DNA from: Maylandia zebra
Lineage: Eukaryota; Chordata; Actinopteri; Cichliformes; Cichlidae
Direction of reading: 5' to 3'
Assembly: GCF_041146795.1 (NCBI RefSeq)
Contig: NC_135185.1
Coordinates: 12,311,529 to 12,375,528 of the forward strand
Length of the DNA stretch: 64,000 nucleotides
Within the stretch, counting starts at the first letter, position 1. Every line of letters starts with the position of its first letter. Below are positions 55,301 to 64,000 of this stretch, one piece after another. The notes under the pieces were generated by a model. It was not told the DNA's origin. It was given only the letters and a program-made list of their open reading frames with translations, and made no database searches. Position numbers and translations under genes: made by a program.

Positions 55301-58300
55301 CATGTAGACAAGCAGTCTGTGTTACTGTATTTAACACCACCAATCCCTTTTCTTCATTTAATTAAACTTGGTGTAAAAAATGGCTGAATTGTATATTTTT
55401 ATTTTCAGTCTGGGTGAAATTCCTTTTAGAGAAGACCAATACCAGTAGGAGAAACGTTAGGTTAACAAACGTTACATTTGAAGCCCTTAGAAAGGCCTAA
55501 ACTCTTCCCACTTACACCTGTTTGCACATCTTGGACAGAAACACTGTGGCACTGACAGCCGATCACGTCGAAGACCCTGGGTTAGTGCTGTCGTTGATAA
55601 TGTTTTCTGATGGACCTTTTGAAGGGGGAAATGGATTCCCTCTGCCCCTCACTCAATCACACCACACAGAGGCAAGCCCTAAACCTTTTACAAGCTTCAA
55701 GGAGAGCTCGGCTTGTTTGTTGTTGGAGCGAATGGCTGAACAGTGACAGCAGTTGTTTACTTGTGTGAACTTCCACTCAGAAACTTTTTTCCTGCTGTTT
55801 ATGCAGCTGGTTTCTAATTTACTCAGTTTTGCTCTGCTTTGTTGGGTATCTAATGCGATGTGCTGGCATAAGTTGAACATAGGTGTCGGGGATTTGGCAC
55901 TACTTGACCAGATGCAGAAGCTTTATTCATAATGGCACAATAAGACGAAACAAATTCGCCCTGAGCCGTCTTTTATGAATAGCTTCACCGTCAGGAGTTG
56001 GCAGAATTATAAATGAAATGTGGCAAACAGGAAAGAGCGACTAGTTTTTCCTCTTGAATCTGCAAGAGATGTATGATCTACACAGCGCTGCTCATGTTGT
56101 TTTCCCCTTAAATGTAGGTGTTTTTGTAATCAGTGTTTTTAACAGAATAAAGGTTGATGATGGGAAAGAACGGGATAACTGTGAAACTGAGGCTGTGCTT
56201 AATTGTGTGTATAATTGTGTGTATTTACTGATATTGAAACGGATTTGAAGTGCGAAAGCAGAGAACAGATGCAGTGAAGAGTAATTAAAAAAACTGCCGT
56301 TATGCTTTGCTAATGTGTGATTCATGCAAATTAAACAAACTAAAGTCTTTGGCTGTCAGTAACTGCAGCTCCACATTTCCTCTACACACTTCCAGCTTCA
56401 TGATAAAGCTCTTTTCCTTTGAAAGGTACTTTATCACCATTGTTTCATTGTCTGAAGTTTCCCTTTTCTCCCGTGTACCAAACAACAGGAGATTTGCTGA
56501 TGGAGTCATTTTTACTGATGGAAATACTCCATGTAGTTGGGGTGACAGCAGTGACGTCTGGGTAAAGCCTTTGTGGCACCTTATGAAGCACATAGATTTT
56601 GTTTTTTGTTTTTTTTAACTAGAGGTCATTATAGTTCACCAAAACAAAGTATGAAAAACAGTTCAGTTAACCAAGCTTGTCTTTAGCTTTAGTCCTCCTC
56701 GTGTTGGTCACATGCGCCATCACAGACAGCTTATGGAGGCATGGATGCACATGTTTCTCGAGGCTTGGGGACGTTTGCATGACTCCGAGTCAGCTGCCTT
56801 CAACGGCTGTTTTTGTTGTCGTGTCTAATCTGAACTGCTCAGGTTTTGTCCCTGACACACACTGAATCAGATAAAACTAAAAGAAACACTGAAACTAGTA
56901 TCAGTGAGGCCAAAACCACCTTTTCTTTATGAATGGAAAAATGTTTATTGCATGATTAAAAAGAAACTACAGCTGCTTCTTCTTTGATTACTGATGAAGT
57001 ATAAAGAGATGCAAAAAATGGATGTATAATTTTATGATATAAAGTTATGCATTCATCCTTGTGGGTTCCCCACATCCCCCTCAGAATTAGCAGAATATTT
57101 TGTGCTTTTAATCTACTGTTAATTTCATGCAATTTGAATGTGAGGCCACAGATGAGGACATCCCGTCTTATGCAAAAAGAAAACTGTTGCAATCTGAGGC
57201 AGTGAAGCAACAGTTGCGAACCTCTTCTGCTGGTCTTACAAGATCACACAGCTACGTTATATTAGTGTTAAAATGTGACGATACTGAAAAGCACAGAAGA
57301 ACTCATAGGTAGAACATGAGTCTGCTATCTGAATGTTGGTGAACAGCAAACCTTTTCTTTTATTATGACTAGCCGCATATACCACATGGTGGTAACGCCA
57401 CTGAAAGTTTGCCCGAAGTGGTTTTTTTTAAATCAGGAAACAGCTCTAACATGGAGGGCACCAGTGCTTGTTTCTGTTCCTCTACAACATAGACATGAAA
57501 TTGTGCAGTTTTGCTGCTGAGTAAATTGCCCTTGAGGGCCCTTAAATCAAAAACTATTCTTAGTATTAAGGTTTTGTTTATTAGTAAACAAATCAGTTGA
57601 TCCGTGAGGGTCAGGTTGAAGGCCTTGCTTTTCCTGTTACTCACCTAAGTTGAGCTCACGGTCTTTAATGTAGCAAGTGTAATATACTCCATACAAGAGC
57701 ATAATCTTACCATTGTGAAAGGAGGGTGTACAGACCCATGATAAGGACACGTTCTGCCAGCCTGCAAGCTGTGGTGACATGTCTGACGGGGGGATTTGCA
57801 GCCTGCCGTGCAAACGGCTAGTAATGGTGGTGAGCAGAAGTGTCAATGGTGTGTGTCTCATGTTGCAGAGCTGCCGGAGAACTGGACGGACACGAGAGAG
57901 ACCCTACTGGAGGGCATGTCGTTCCAGCTCAAGTATCTGGGGGTCACGATGGTCGAGCAGCCCAAAGGAGAGGAGCTCTCAGCAGCAGCTGTCAAGAGGA
58001 TAGTGGCAACGGTGAGACACGCACGCACGAGTAGTTTAAAATCTCTTTTTAATGTTCAGAAAACGGTTCCAAGAAAATGAGTTTCTCTCGAGCATACGTG
58101 ACGTTTTCTTCATCATCACCTCTGCCGCTTAAATATTTTAGTCATTCAGAAGCGTGCTCCGTTATGACCTGACCTCGCCGACACCTCGGTGAAAAGTGAC
58201 TGGTTGGCTGCTTCCCTGAGGCCCAGGTTGACATTTAGAGGAGGATGCAATTAGTATGTGGACACTGTGTGACTCAGTCAGCTTTATCATGGTGGAGAGC

Positions 58301-61300
58301 TTAATGTTATTGGATCTGGCAGCTCAGTGGATAATGAAGTTAGCGGTGGCAGAATAGTGGGACACGGTGAATGAAGTCACAGCCTCTGATTGGGTCTAAT
58401 CTGCTGCCTGCCCTTAATGCCCCCCTGCAGAGGATGCTTACTCCTGAATGGGAATTGAGTGATTTTAAGCAATAGACTTGATAAAGTAAATAATCTTTAT
58501 CGCACAGGTTTGTGTGACAGTGCTTTTGTCTAACGATAGACACCACATAGATTGTATATGATACCCTGAATTATTTGCTGTCACATAGGCGCTCTAACCA
58601 CGAGAGGTGCTCATATTAAACATGGCTGAAGTATTACATGACAGGCCTTTGTACAAGTAATCCTGAGAGCCACAAGTTCAGGCTTTAGACTCTTCTAAGC
58701 GCACAGTTTCAGGTGCTTTTTCTAAACTTGATGATGTCCCTGAGATGGACACAGAAGCTCCGCCCACCTGCCATTCAAACCTTGTGTGTGCAATGGGCAG
58801 CCAATTAGATGCAAGTATGTTTAAAGGTGGAAGAGCTAAAATAGTTTGTTTCCATCAAGCCTTGGTAAATGATAAAGAAGGATTGTTTTGAGCAGTGCAT
58901 CAAATTCAAATTCAAATTCAAATTTTTTATTTGTCACGTACACAGTCATACACAGTACGATATGTAGTGAAATGTAGTGAAATCATGCGAAGCTACTTTG
59001 ATAAATCCAGGAATGAAAATGTGGAGCTGGAAATGAACTCCGTGCCCAGTTAGGCCCAGTTAGGCCCAGGTTAAAATGATCTTCACATTACTACACTAAA
59101 GTGAAACGGAGGGAAGGTTTAAAGCATTTCTACATCTCAACCTCAGAGTAATTTTAAACTTGAGGATATAAAACACATTTTTTTCTTTTTAGCTAAAATA
59201 TTCTTTTTATGAATAAAACTGCTACGAGAGATACAAGTTATCATTTAATAGGTTGGTTGTTCCAGCCCACTCCAGATAGAGTGGGTCTAACATGCCACTT
59301 TAATGTTTTATGTAGTTTTTATTTTTAACCATGCTGAATGAAGATTAGCACCTGAGGTTTTAGCCTCTTTTTCCTTCTGTTAGCTAACTCTCTCTCCCTC
59401 TTTTTGTTTTTGTGGCCTCCACCCTTTCTCTTTCCACCCTTTCCTCTCTCTACATGTTCCTTTCTCCAGGCCAAAGCCAGTGGAAAAAAGCTCCAGAAAG
59501 TCTCGTTAACGGTCTCCCCTCGTGGAATCATCCTGCGTGACAGTGCCTCAAACCAGCTGATAGAAAACGTCTCCATATACAGGTCAGTCTGCCTCTTTCA
59601 CCTCCTCAGGCAAACATTGTGTGCCGCTGACCTGACCAGGTTGTCTGGATTTGTGAAATAGTTTCACCCTAAGCTTGTCTTTATCATTCACAATAAAGCA
59701 AAAGTTGTTATCCGCCTCTTGCTGTCATTTATCACTGGATAGATGTGTGTTAGGAGGTGTGGCGCTCCCAAGGCGGTGGGAGAGGCAGGGAGGGTAGGAG
59801 TCTATCAGCGCTGTATCTAATCAGTCTCGGTGCTCTCGGGAGCTGTGTGTCTGAGCTTTTACCTCAGATGTGTCTTACACACACTTGTCTTAAGAGCTCA
59901 CTTGCCTGCCAGAGCTTGCATATGCTGGCCCCGAGCTGGATTCACTTTTCTCAAATTCCACTTATATGAGTTGACAAATCAAGGAGAGTTGGGACTTTCC
60001 AGCGTTTTTCCCAGCACGAATGTGGGCTGTGTACACTAATTTCTTTTCAAAGCTGGCAGATTGAGGACAACATTTAAATTATTGACCGTTTTCTCAAGGT
60101 ATCATGGAGCCATGTGATGGACAAGTCGTGTTTCTGCCTGTATTTGAGAGGAAAGTCTCCCCACCTGCTCAATTTTGCATCGCTTATCACTGAACAACTG
60201 TCGCCTAGCTGTGCAAGATGGAGCTAATTTTCCAGCATGCACCATTTATCTATATTAAAAATCTCGTCTCTCCATCTCCAGGCTGTTTTTCTTTTTCTTT
60301 TTTTTTGGGGGACTAAACTTGGCTAACATTTTCACTGTTGTGCAAAGGGAGGGTGAGGCAGAATGACAGATGTCACAGGGTTGGGTGGAGATAAAACTCA
60401 GCTGATTAATTGTGTTGCTGGAAGCTGTAAGTGTATCCAAACACATTAAGATCAATTCTTCATTTGCTCTGTAAGAATTTCTTTTATTTGCATCATTTTT
60501 TTGTGAGCAATGTTTTTTTTTCTTTTTGTTTTTTTTAACCAAGGACGTTCTGGAGGAAGTGAGCGAAATGGGCTTCAGAAAATTATGCAGGGATCTACAG
60601 TTTTAGCCCCGAGCTCCATATTTGTTCAAATTAAAATGATGCAGGAAGAGCTGACAGCATGTCCTGTTATCACTGGATTAACTGGATACTGAAGAAAACC
60701 TGAAAGTTGTGATTTCTGAGCTGATTTTCAGCAATTTATACACTGTGGGATTTGGGGAGATGCAGGAGTAGACACTCCTATTCCCGTGGGCTGTGTGGGT
60801 GTTGTTAAAGCTGGTGATAGGAGAGCCAAATAACAGGGTGGAGCTAGAACAGCTAACTTCTTTTGTTTCATATCTTTCCCTCGCTATTTAACTAATAGAC
60901 TCCATATAAAACAGAGCTTCCAGGTCTGAAAAGTGAAATCAGGCCCAAAAATGCAGCATAAACCTTTATGTCCACAAAACAACCCTCCTTACTCCATTAA
61001 AGCTAGTTTAAGTAGCCGGGATTCGACCTCCAAGGCGTCCGCCTTCAACTGCCACAAAGCACTTCACATCTGCAGCTCCACCCGCAGGTGGTGTGCTACA
61101 GGAAAATGAGTTCATGTGGCTCGTTTTCACTGAGCCTGGAGGTTGAGGTGTCTCTGGTGCAGGCCAGGTTTCTGGACCTACTAGTTGTCGTCTCTATAGC
61201 GTGCTCGTGAGTCAAGCTTGGTGCTGCTCTTCGCTCACGACTGATTTGCTATAGCTCCTGGCATCTCTCGGGCACCCAAATCCCTCCACCACCAGGTCCA

Positions 61301-63103
61301 TGGAGTGGTTGCTACTGTTTTGTTTTAAAAGGACCTAAGACAAGTCATGGGCATGTCCCAGCTCCAGCTGTAACTGCAGTATCCAGGTGGATGAGTTCAA
61401 CCTTATTTGAGATGTTAAGAAGAGGCCATAAAGAAGTTGGGTTGCAGGCTGTAAGCGATCTTACTTGTTAAAATGTCCACGTGAACTCAAGTGGATATCA
61501 GAGGAAGCTGACACGTCCGTGTTGGCGTCATTGTTCAGCACCAACCCTCTACTCCAGAAAAACACTGCGTTAATTATGAACTTGCTTATTTGAAGAAATA
61601 AATAGTTTATAGTAATTAAAAAGCTGTACCGGGCGAGTCCAGCTGTGACCTCAGCATAGAGCTCAGACGTAAAGAAGATGAACGGCCAATAAACAGATTT
61701 GCCTGACACCCAATTTTCCCCGACGCCCTCCCGCCTAAACATTTGCCCGTAAATCTCGGTTGTGTTCCTCAGATCACAGCTGTGATTCTTCACCCCTCCA
61801 AAGTTTTTTATGTCTGTCATTGGTTAGCAGACTGTGTGACTATCGCACAGTGAAGATGATGCACGAAGGAGAAAGGAAGGACAGATGGCAGAAATTCATT
61901 ATATCCTTCTTCCATCATCTTGGGTATCCCCTCCCCGACTGGCCGTCGCGCTCGAGTCTTTGGCGTTAGAGTGATGGCATCATGATCAAATAGTGGAGCA
62001 AAGCTATTATGGCTTAATTTGAAAGCGTACTCTGCACCTGAGACTGACGAGCCAGAGCGACAGACGATGCAGAGGATTCGCACATCAAGATGACCTTCTG
62101 CGTGTGCACGTTTTCCCCATGGTCTGCACAGAGTCCAGGCGAATTCTTGTAATTTATTAAAGTAACTTTAGCCTATTTCACAAAGCTATGCAAAATTTTA
62201 CCAGCATACAGTGAAATTAAAGCTCCTCCAGTTACATTAAGGCAGGGTGAAATTTTTGCTCTAGTTTTTCCAGCATTTCTGATTTATTTATTTATTTTTG
62301 CTGTAAGATCTTTTACACTCTTAATAATTTTTGGAGGGGAACATGCTGCTGCAGTTTCTTGAGCTCCTGGCTTGTACTTCTGTGATTGAGGCTCATCTGT
62401 GAGCTCAGAGTTTTAGGATTCTTGAACCTTCAGTTTTAGCTCAGGGGTGATATGTTAGGTCCAAACTATGTTAGAGAAATTATTAGCATGACGGCTCTTT
62501 GTCAAAAGAAAATTAGAAAGTTATTTGAACACAGAAGGAATCATGGCTCCAAAAGTGCCCCGGGTAAAAAAAGAGAGGTTTTAAGATTGATGGCTGCTCC
62601 TTCAATCACACGGTGATATGAGACTTGAAAGTTTTCTCTGGTGAATGATCAGAAATCCCATCAAACATACAGGGTACCAGCAGGGTTAAATGACACCTGT
62701 TTGAACAAAGTTGAGTTTTTGATTTTAGATTGTGATGCTTGCAGCGGGAGTTAAATTCATCCGATTCAGCCCTATAAAAATCCATGTAGATATCTCCTGT
62801 ATTTATGAAGTTAGGATGGCTCAAAAGTGCTGAAATTAAACGGCATAAATTTCAACACGGATGGCTTACAAGATCGGAAAATATTCATGGTAAATTTTGC
62901 GTGGCATCATTAAACATACTGGAGTTATTAGCAGCTGATTGTTTTCCAGATTAAACTGTTTTTTATATGGAATGTCCCCACTGTGATTTATGGGTTGACA
63001 CTGTGGGTGTGTGTAGTAACAGAAACCAAACAGCCCAGATGTCCACTGCACACGTTCCTTTTCAGATTTATGACTTTGTCCAGCTGTGTACCTGCACACA
63101 GCT

Positions 63104-63179
<76 letters not shown>

Positions 63180-63417
63180 ATCACGTGTGCAGTTTTAAGT
63201 CAGATTTCTGGAATAGCTTAAGGGCTTAGAGCAGATAAAGTTTCATTTAATCCCAGATGAGTCTTAAATTAAAGGCTTTCTGAATGTGTGTGTTTGTTTC
63301 AGAATATCATATTGCACTGCGGACAAAATGCACGACAAAGTGTTTGCCTACATCGTCCAGAGTCAGCACAACGAGACCCTCGAGTGTCACGCCTTCCTCT
63401 GCGCTAAGAGGAAAATG
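34359..63417 (+). CDS. ldlrap1: ldlrap1 (ARH), first four coding exons; gene continues past the window
   Basis: Coding exons 34359-34443, 57869-58011, 59470-59582 and 63303-63417 join in phase to 152 codons, with GT-AG borders. The protein starts MDALKSAGRAIIRSPSIAKQ and continues with LPENWTDTRETLLEGM, the beginning of the PTB domain (about residue 40 on), then VSPRGIILRDSASNQLIENV and YCTADKMHDKVFAYI. It is LDLRAP1/ARH, the cytosolic adaptor whose PTB domain binds FxNPxY tails of LDL-receptor family proteins and which links them to clathrin and AP-2. The remaining PTB helix and the clathrin- and AP-2-binding C-terminus lie to the right of the window. Identity to human is very high by memory. 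Teleosts carry two copies (a/b); which one this is was not resolved. Intron 1 spans 23.4 kb. Confidence 0.95.
36942..37965. mobile_element. hAT-like non-autonomous element with GATATATCG-rich ends
   Basis: ACCTACCA occurs exactly on both sides (36934-36941 and 37966-37973), an 8 bp target duplication typical of hAT. The right end reads ACTCGATATATCACCCAGCC, and the left end contains TAGCTGGATGGCGATATAAG, its eroded mirror about 13 bp inside the border. Both flanks are rich in GATATATCG motifs, as in the element at 18594-19250. The interior (about 37270-37860) is GC-richer. It holds a 117-codon open frame on the minus strand without recognisable transposase motifs. Confidence 0.7.
38197..38743. 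mobile_element. hAT-type MITE with exact 8 bp TSD
   Basis: CACTAGAC at 38189-38196 is repeated exactly at 38744-38751. The element begins CAGGGGTGCTCA and ends TGAGCACCCCTG, a perfect 12 bp terminal inverted repeat. The CAGGGGTG terminus is typical of hAT/Charlie-like elements. It is 547 bp with no open frame; a self-complementary CGATCGACTGGTCGATCG lies near the right end. Confidence 0.93.
41886..41905. repeat. Perfect 20 bp palindrome
   Basis: CCATATGTCTAGACATATGG equals its own reverse complement with no spacer. It is a potential dimeric protein site or a remnant of an inverted repeat. It stands alone with no flanking duplication. Confidence 0.9.
44468..44690. mobile_element. Short hAT-type MITE with long inverted ends and 8 bp TSD
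   Basis: GGCTAAAT at 44460-44467 recurs exactly at 44691-44698. The element starts CAGGGGTGCCCAATCCCGGT and ends ACCGGGATTGGGCACCCCTG, perfect inverted copies over these 20 bases. The similarity continues through CTCGAGAGCTAC and the CTGCAGCTTTTAGATGCAT block, so most of the 223 bp can fold back. It differs from the 38197 element in its internal sequence but shares the CAGGGGTG terminus. Confidence 0.95.
44841..45170 (+). mobile_element. tRNA-derived SINE in ldlrap1 intron 1
   Basis: The tRNA-like head has box A GTGGCTCAAGAGTTGGGAG and an intact box B GGTTCGAGCCCC at about 44893. The conserved body contains TCCTTGGGCAAGACACTTCA, and the 3' region contains GTAAAGCGCTTTGGGGTCCT, CGCTATATAAATAC and the tail CCATTTACCATTTA. 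About 330 bp and apparently full length. The intact boxes and clean body indicate a younger copy than 21511-21785. It resembles the V-SINE/AFC type of percomorph fish. Confidence 0.85.
47629..47666. repeat. Perfect 15 bp hairpin with 8 nt loop
   Basis: GTCAGATCTCCTTCA (47629-47643) and TGAAGGAGATCTGAC (47652-47666) are exact inverted copies around CACAAAGA. It is short and isolated; function unknown. Confidence 0.85.
50572..50752 (+). mobile_element. Degenerate 3' end of a non-LTR retrotransposon (Rex3/RTE-like)
   Basis: GAGGTGTTTTGGGCATGTCC, then CCAGAAGAGCTGG, GTGTGGGCGTCTCTGCTTAG, and the end GGTGGATGGATGGATAAATGG-like tail resemble the last codons and tail of a common fish LINE. Frameshifts are present. 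The family name is from memory and could also be an L2-type element. Confidence 0.55.
53209..53369 (+). repeat. Purine-rich tract (AG-biased, about 160 bp)
   Basis: The plus strand is overwhelmingly A and G with scattered GGTGAG/GGTAAG-like units (AAGGTGAGATGAGGTAAG near 53213, AAGTAAGGTGAGGCAAAG near 53255). It looks like a decayed short tandem array. Capable of triplex formation. Confidence 0.7.
58887..58990 (+). repeat. Common teleost repeat fragment in ldlrap1 intron 2
   Basis: Repeated CAAATT hexamers lead into TTTATTTGTCACGTACACAG, TCATACACAGTACGATATG and TAGTGAAATGTAGTGAAATC. I recognise this as a frequent teleost repeat end; only about 100 bp is present. Confidence 0.5.
63105..63176. 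repeat. (GT)36 microsatellite in ldlrap1 intron 3
   Basis: Thirty-six perfect GT units, ending about 125 bp before the exon 4 acceptor. Long GT arrays in transcribed introns can influence splicing; length is likely polymorphic. Confidence 0.95.
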
Positions 63418-64000
63418 GTGAGTAAGTTGATATTTTTCAAACGCCTCCTGCTGTGTGAAGAGTCGACGTGGTCGCTGACGTTAGCTTGTCGACTGTCGCT
63501 GGGCGACAGGACGTCTGAGTCCTGTTCTTCTTTGAGCCCCAAAACAGTCCAGATTCAGCTTCAATAAAATGTCTGTTTGCTCAGGTATTGCCCACAGGGT
63601 TTAACAGCACTGCAATAAATAAATGCCAGCAACTGAGCTACAGTTAGGCTAATATACACACATTAGCATAATGAAGATGTCGTTCATGTTGATGGCACCA
63701 TCGTACGGCAGGAAGAAGATGCAAAAAATAAACCAAACCTCAGAAAAGACAGGATTGGAGATGATCCACAGGTTAGTCATCAATATGTTACTGTGTGGTT
63801 TGGATCGCTCGCCCAGGAAAAAAGCCTGATCCATAACTTAATGTTCACACTATAATTAAAACAACTTTTGGGGTGGATAAAGGAAGGACAAAGCTCCCCA
63901 TCACTGTAAAAAAGGCGAAAACCTTATTCAGCGGGGTCATTGTGCTAATCTGCTCGACAAGTAATGACATAAGAGAAGGTTTAATAAAAGGTTAATCTGT
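63418..64000 (+). other. Start of ldlrap1 intron 4
   Basis: It follows the donor ATG/GTGAGTAAG at 63417. No further ldlrap1 exon is seen before the window ends. A minus-strand open frame at 63649-63834 is hydrophobic but has no splice signals or recognisable family. Confidence 0.7.

Larger units (their letters stand above)
34444..57868 (+). other. ldlrap1 intron 1 (23.4 kb)
   Basis: There is no host exon on either strand that I can support. Recognised contents: hAT-like element 36942-37965, hAT MITE 38197-38743, 20 bp palindrome 41886-41905, hAT MITE 44468-44690, SINE 44841-45170, 15 bp hairpin 47629-47666, retrotransposon 3' tail 50572-50752, purine tract 53209-53369. The rest is unassigned: 34500-36930, 38760-41880, 41910-44460, 45180-47620, 47670-50570, 50760-53200 and 53370-57860. 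A GC-richer block at about 54450-54730 has an open frame without known domain. Confidence 0.7.

Noticed and set aside
60990..61340. Possible degenerate retrotransposon with GC-rich sequence
   Set aside because: No motif or end could be identified; left unclassified rather than reported.
63649..63834. Hydrophobic 61-codon minus-strand open frame
   Set aside because: No acceptor or donor at its edges and no family match; likely chance in an intron.

Overview
The window is vertebrate nuclear DNA, almost certainly a ray-finned fish. It has spliced genes with canonical GT-AG introns, tRNA-derived SINEs with a CCATTTACCATTTA tail, several Tc1/mariner, hAT and piggyBac relics, and dense microsatellites. 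The repeat mix suggests a percomorph such as a cichlid; this is inference. There are no bacterial features.

Four protein-coding genes were reconstructed by reading splice sites by eye. In order: (1) tmem50a, plus strand, last two coding exons only (401-587). (2) A single Rh blood-group-type gene (rhd/Rh30 type), minus strand, complete, ten coding exons (5370 down to 1452), 416 residues. (3) maco1 (macoilin, formerly tmem57), plus strand, complete, eleven coding exons (6369-24127), 678 residues, with a 1.7 kb 3' UTR. (4) ldlrap1 (ARH, the PTB-domain clathrin adaptor for the LDL receptor), plus strand, first four coding exons (34359-63417), running off the right edge. The order TMEM50A - RH - MACO1 - LDLRAP1 is that of human 1p36, where RH is duplicated as RHD and RHCE. 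The block is therefore an ancient conserved synteny.

Layout: 1-1451 holds the 3' ends of tmem50a and rhd, which converge. 1452-5370 is rhd, with a Tc1 fossil in intron 5 and a TTAA-flanked piggyBac-type MITE in intron 1. 5371-6368 is a 1 kb head-to-head promoter shared by rhd and maco1, with a cluster of inverted CCAAT boxes. 6369-25830 is maco1. Its introns carry a Tc1 fossil, a 5'-truncated but open non-LTR retrotransposon with reverse transcriptase and restriction-like endonuclease set inside a TA microsatellite, a piggyBac-like element with a hAT-like element nested in it, a SINE, and a near-perfect 235 bp fold-back. 25830-33880 is intergenic, with a Tc1 fossil and a 5'-truncated Tc1/mariner element whose transposase keeps a DD37E triad. 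33880-34443 is the GC-rich ldlrap1 promoter and first coding exon. 34444-57868 is a 23.4 kb first intron containing hAT MITEs with 8 bp target duplications, a SINE, a retrotransposon tail and several small palindromes. 57869-64000 holds ldlrap1 exons 2-4 and the start of intron 4.

The genes do not form a pathway. rhd encodes a 12-span membrane protein of the Amt/Rh family, maco1 an ER membrane and coiled-coil protein of neurons, ldlrap1 an endocytic adaptor, and tmem50a a small membrane protein of unclear role. No new multi-gene system was found. The most unusual points are the pore residues of the fish Rh protein, the TA-array retrotransposon, the nested TTAA element, the DD37E relic and the intronic hairpins.
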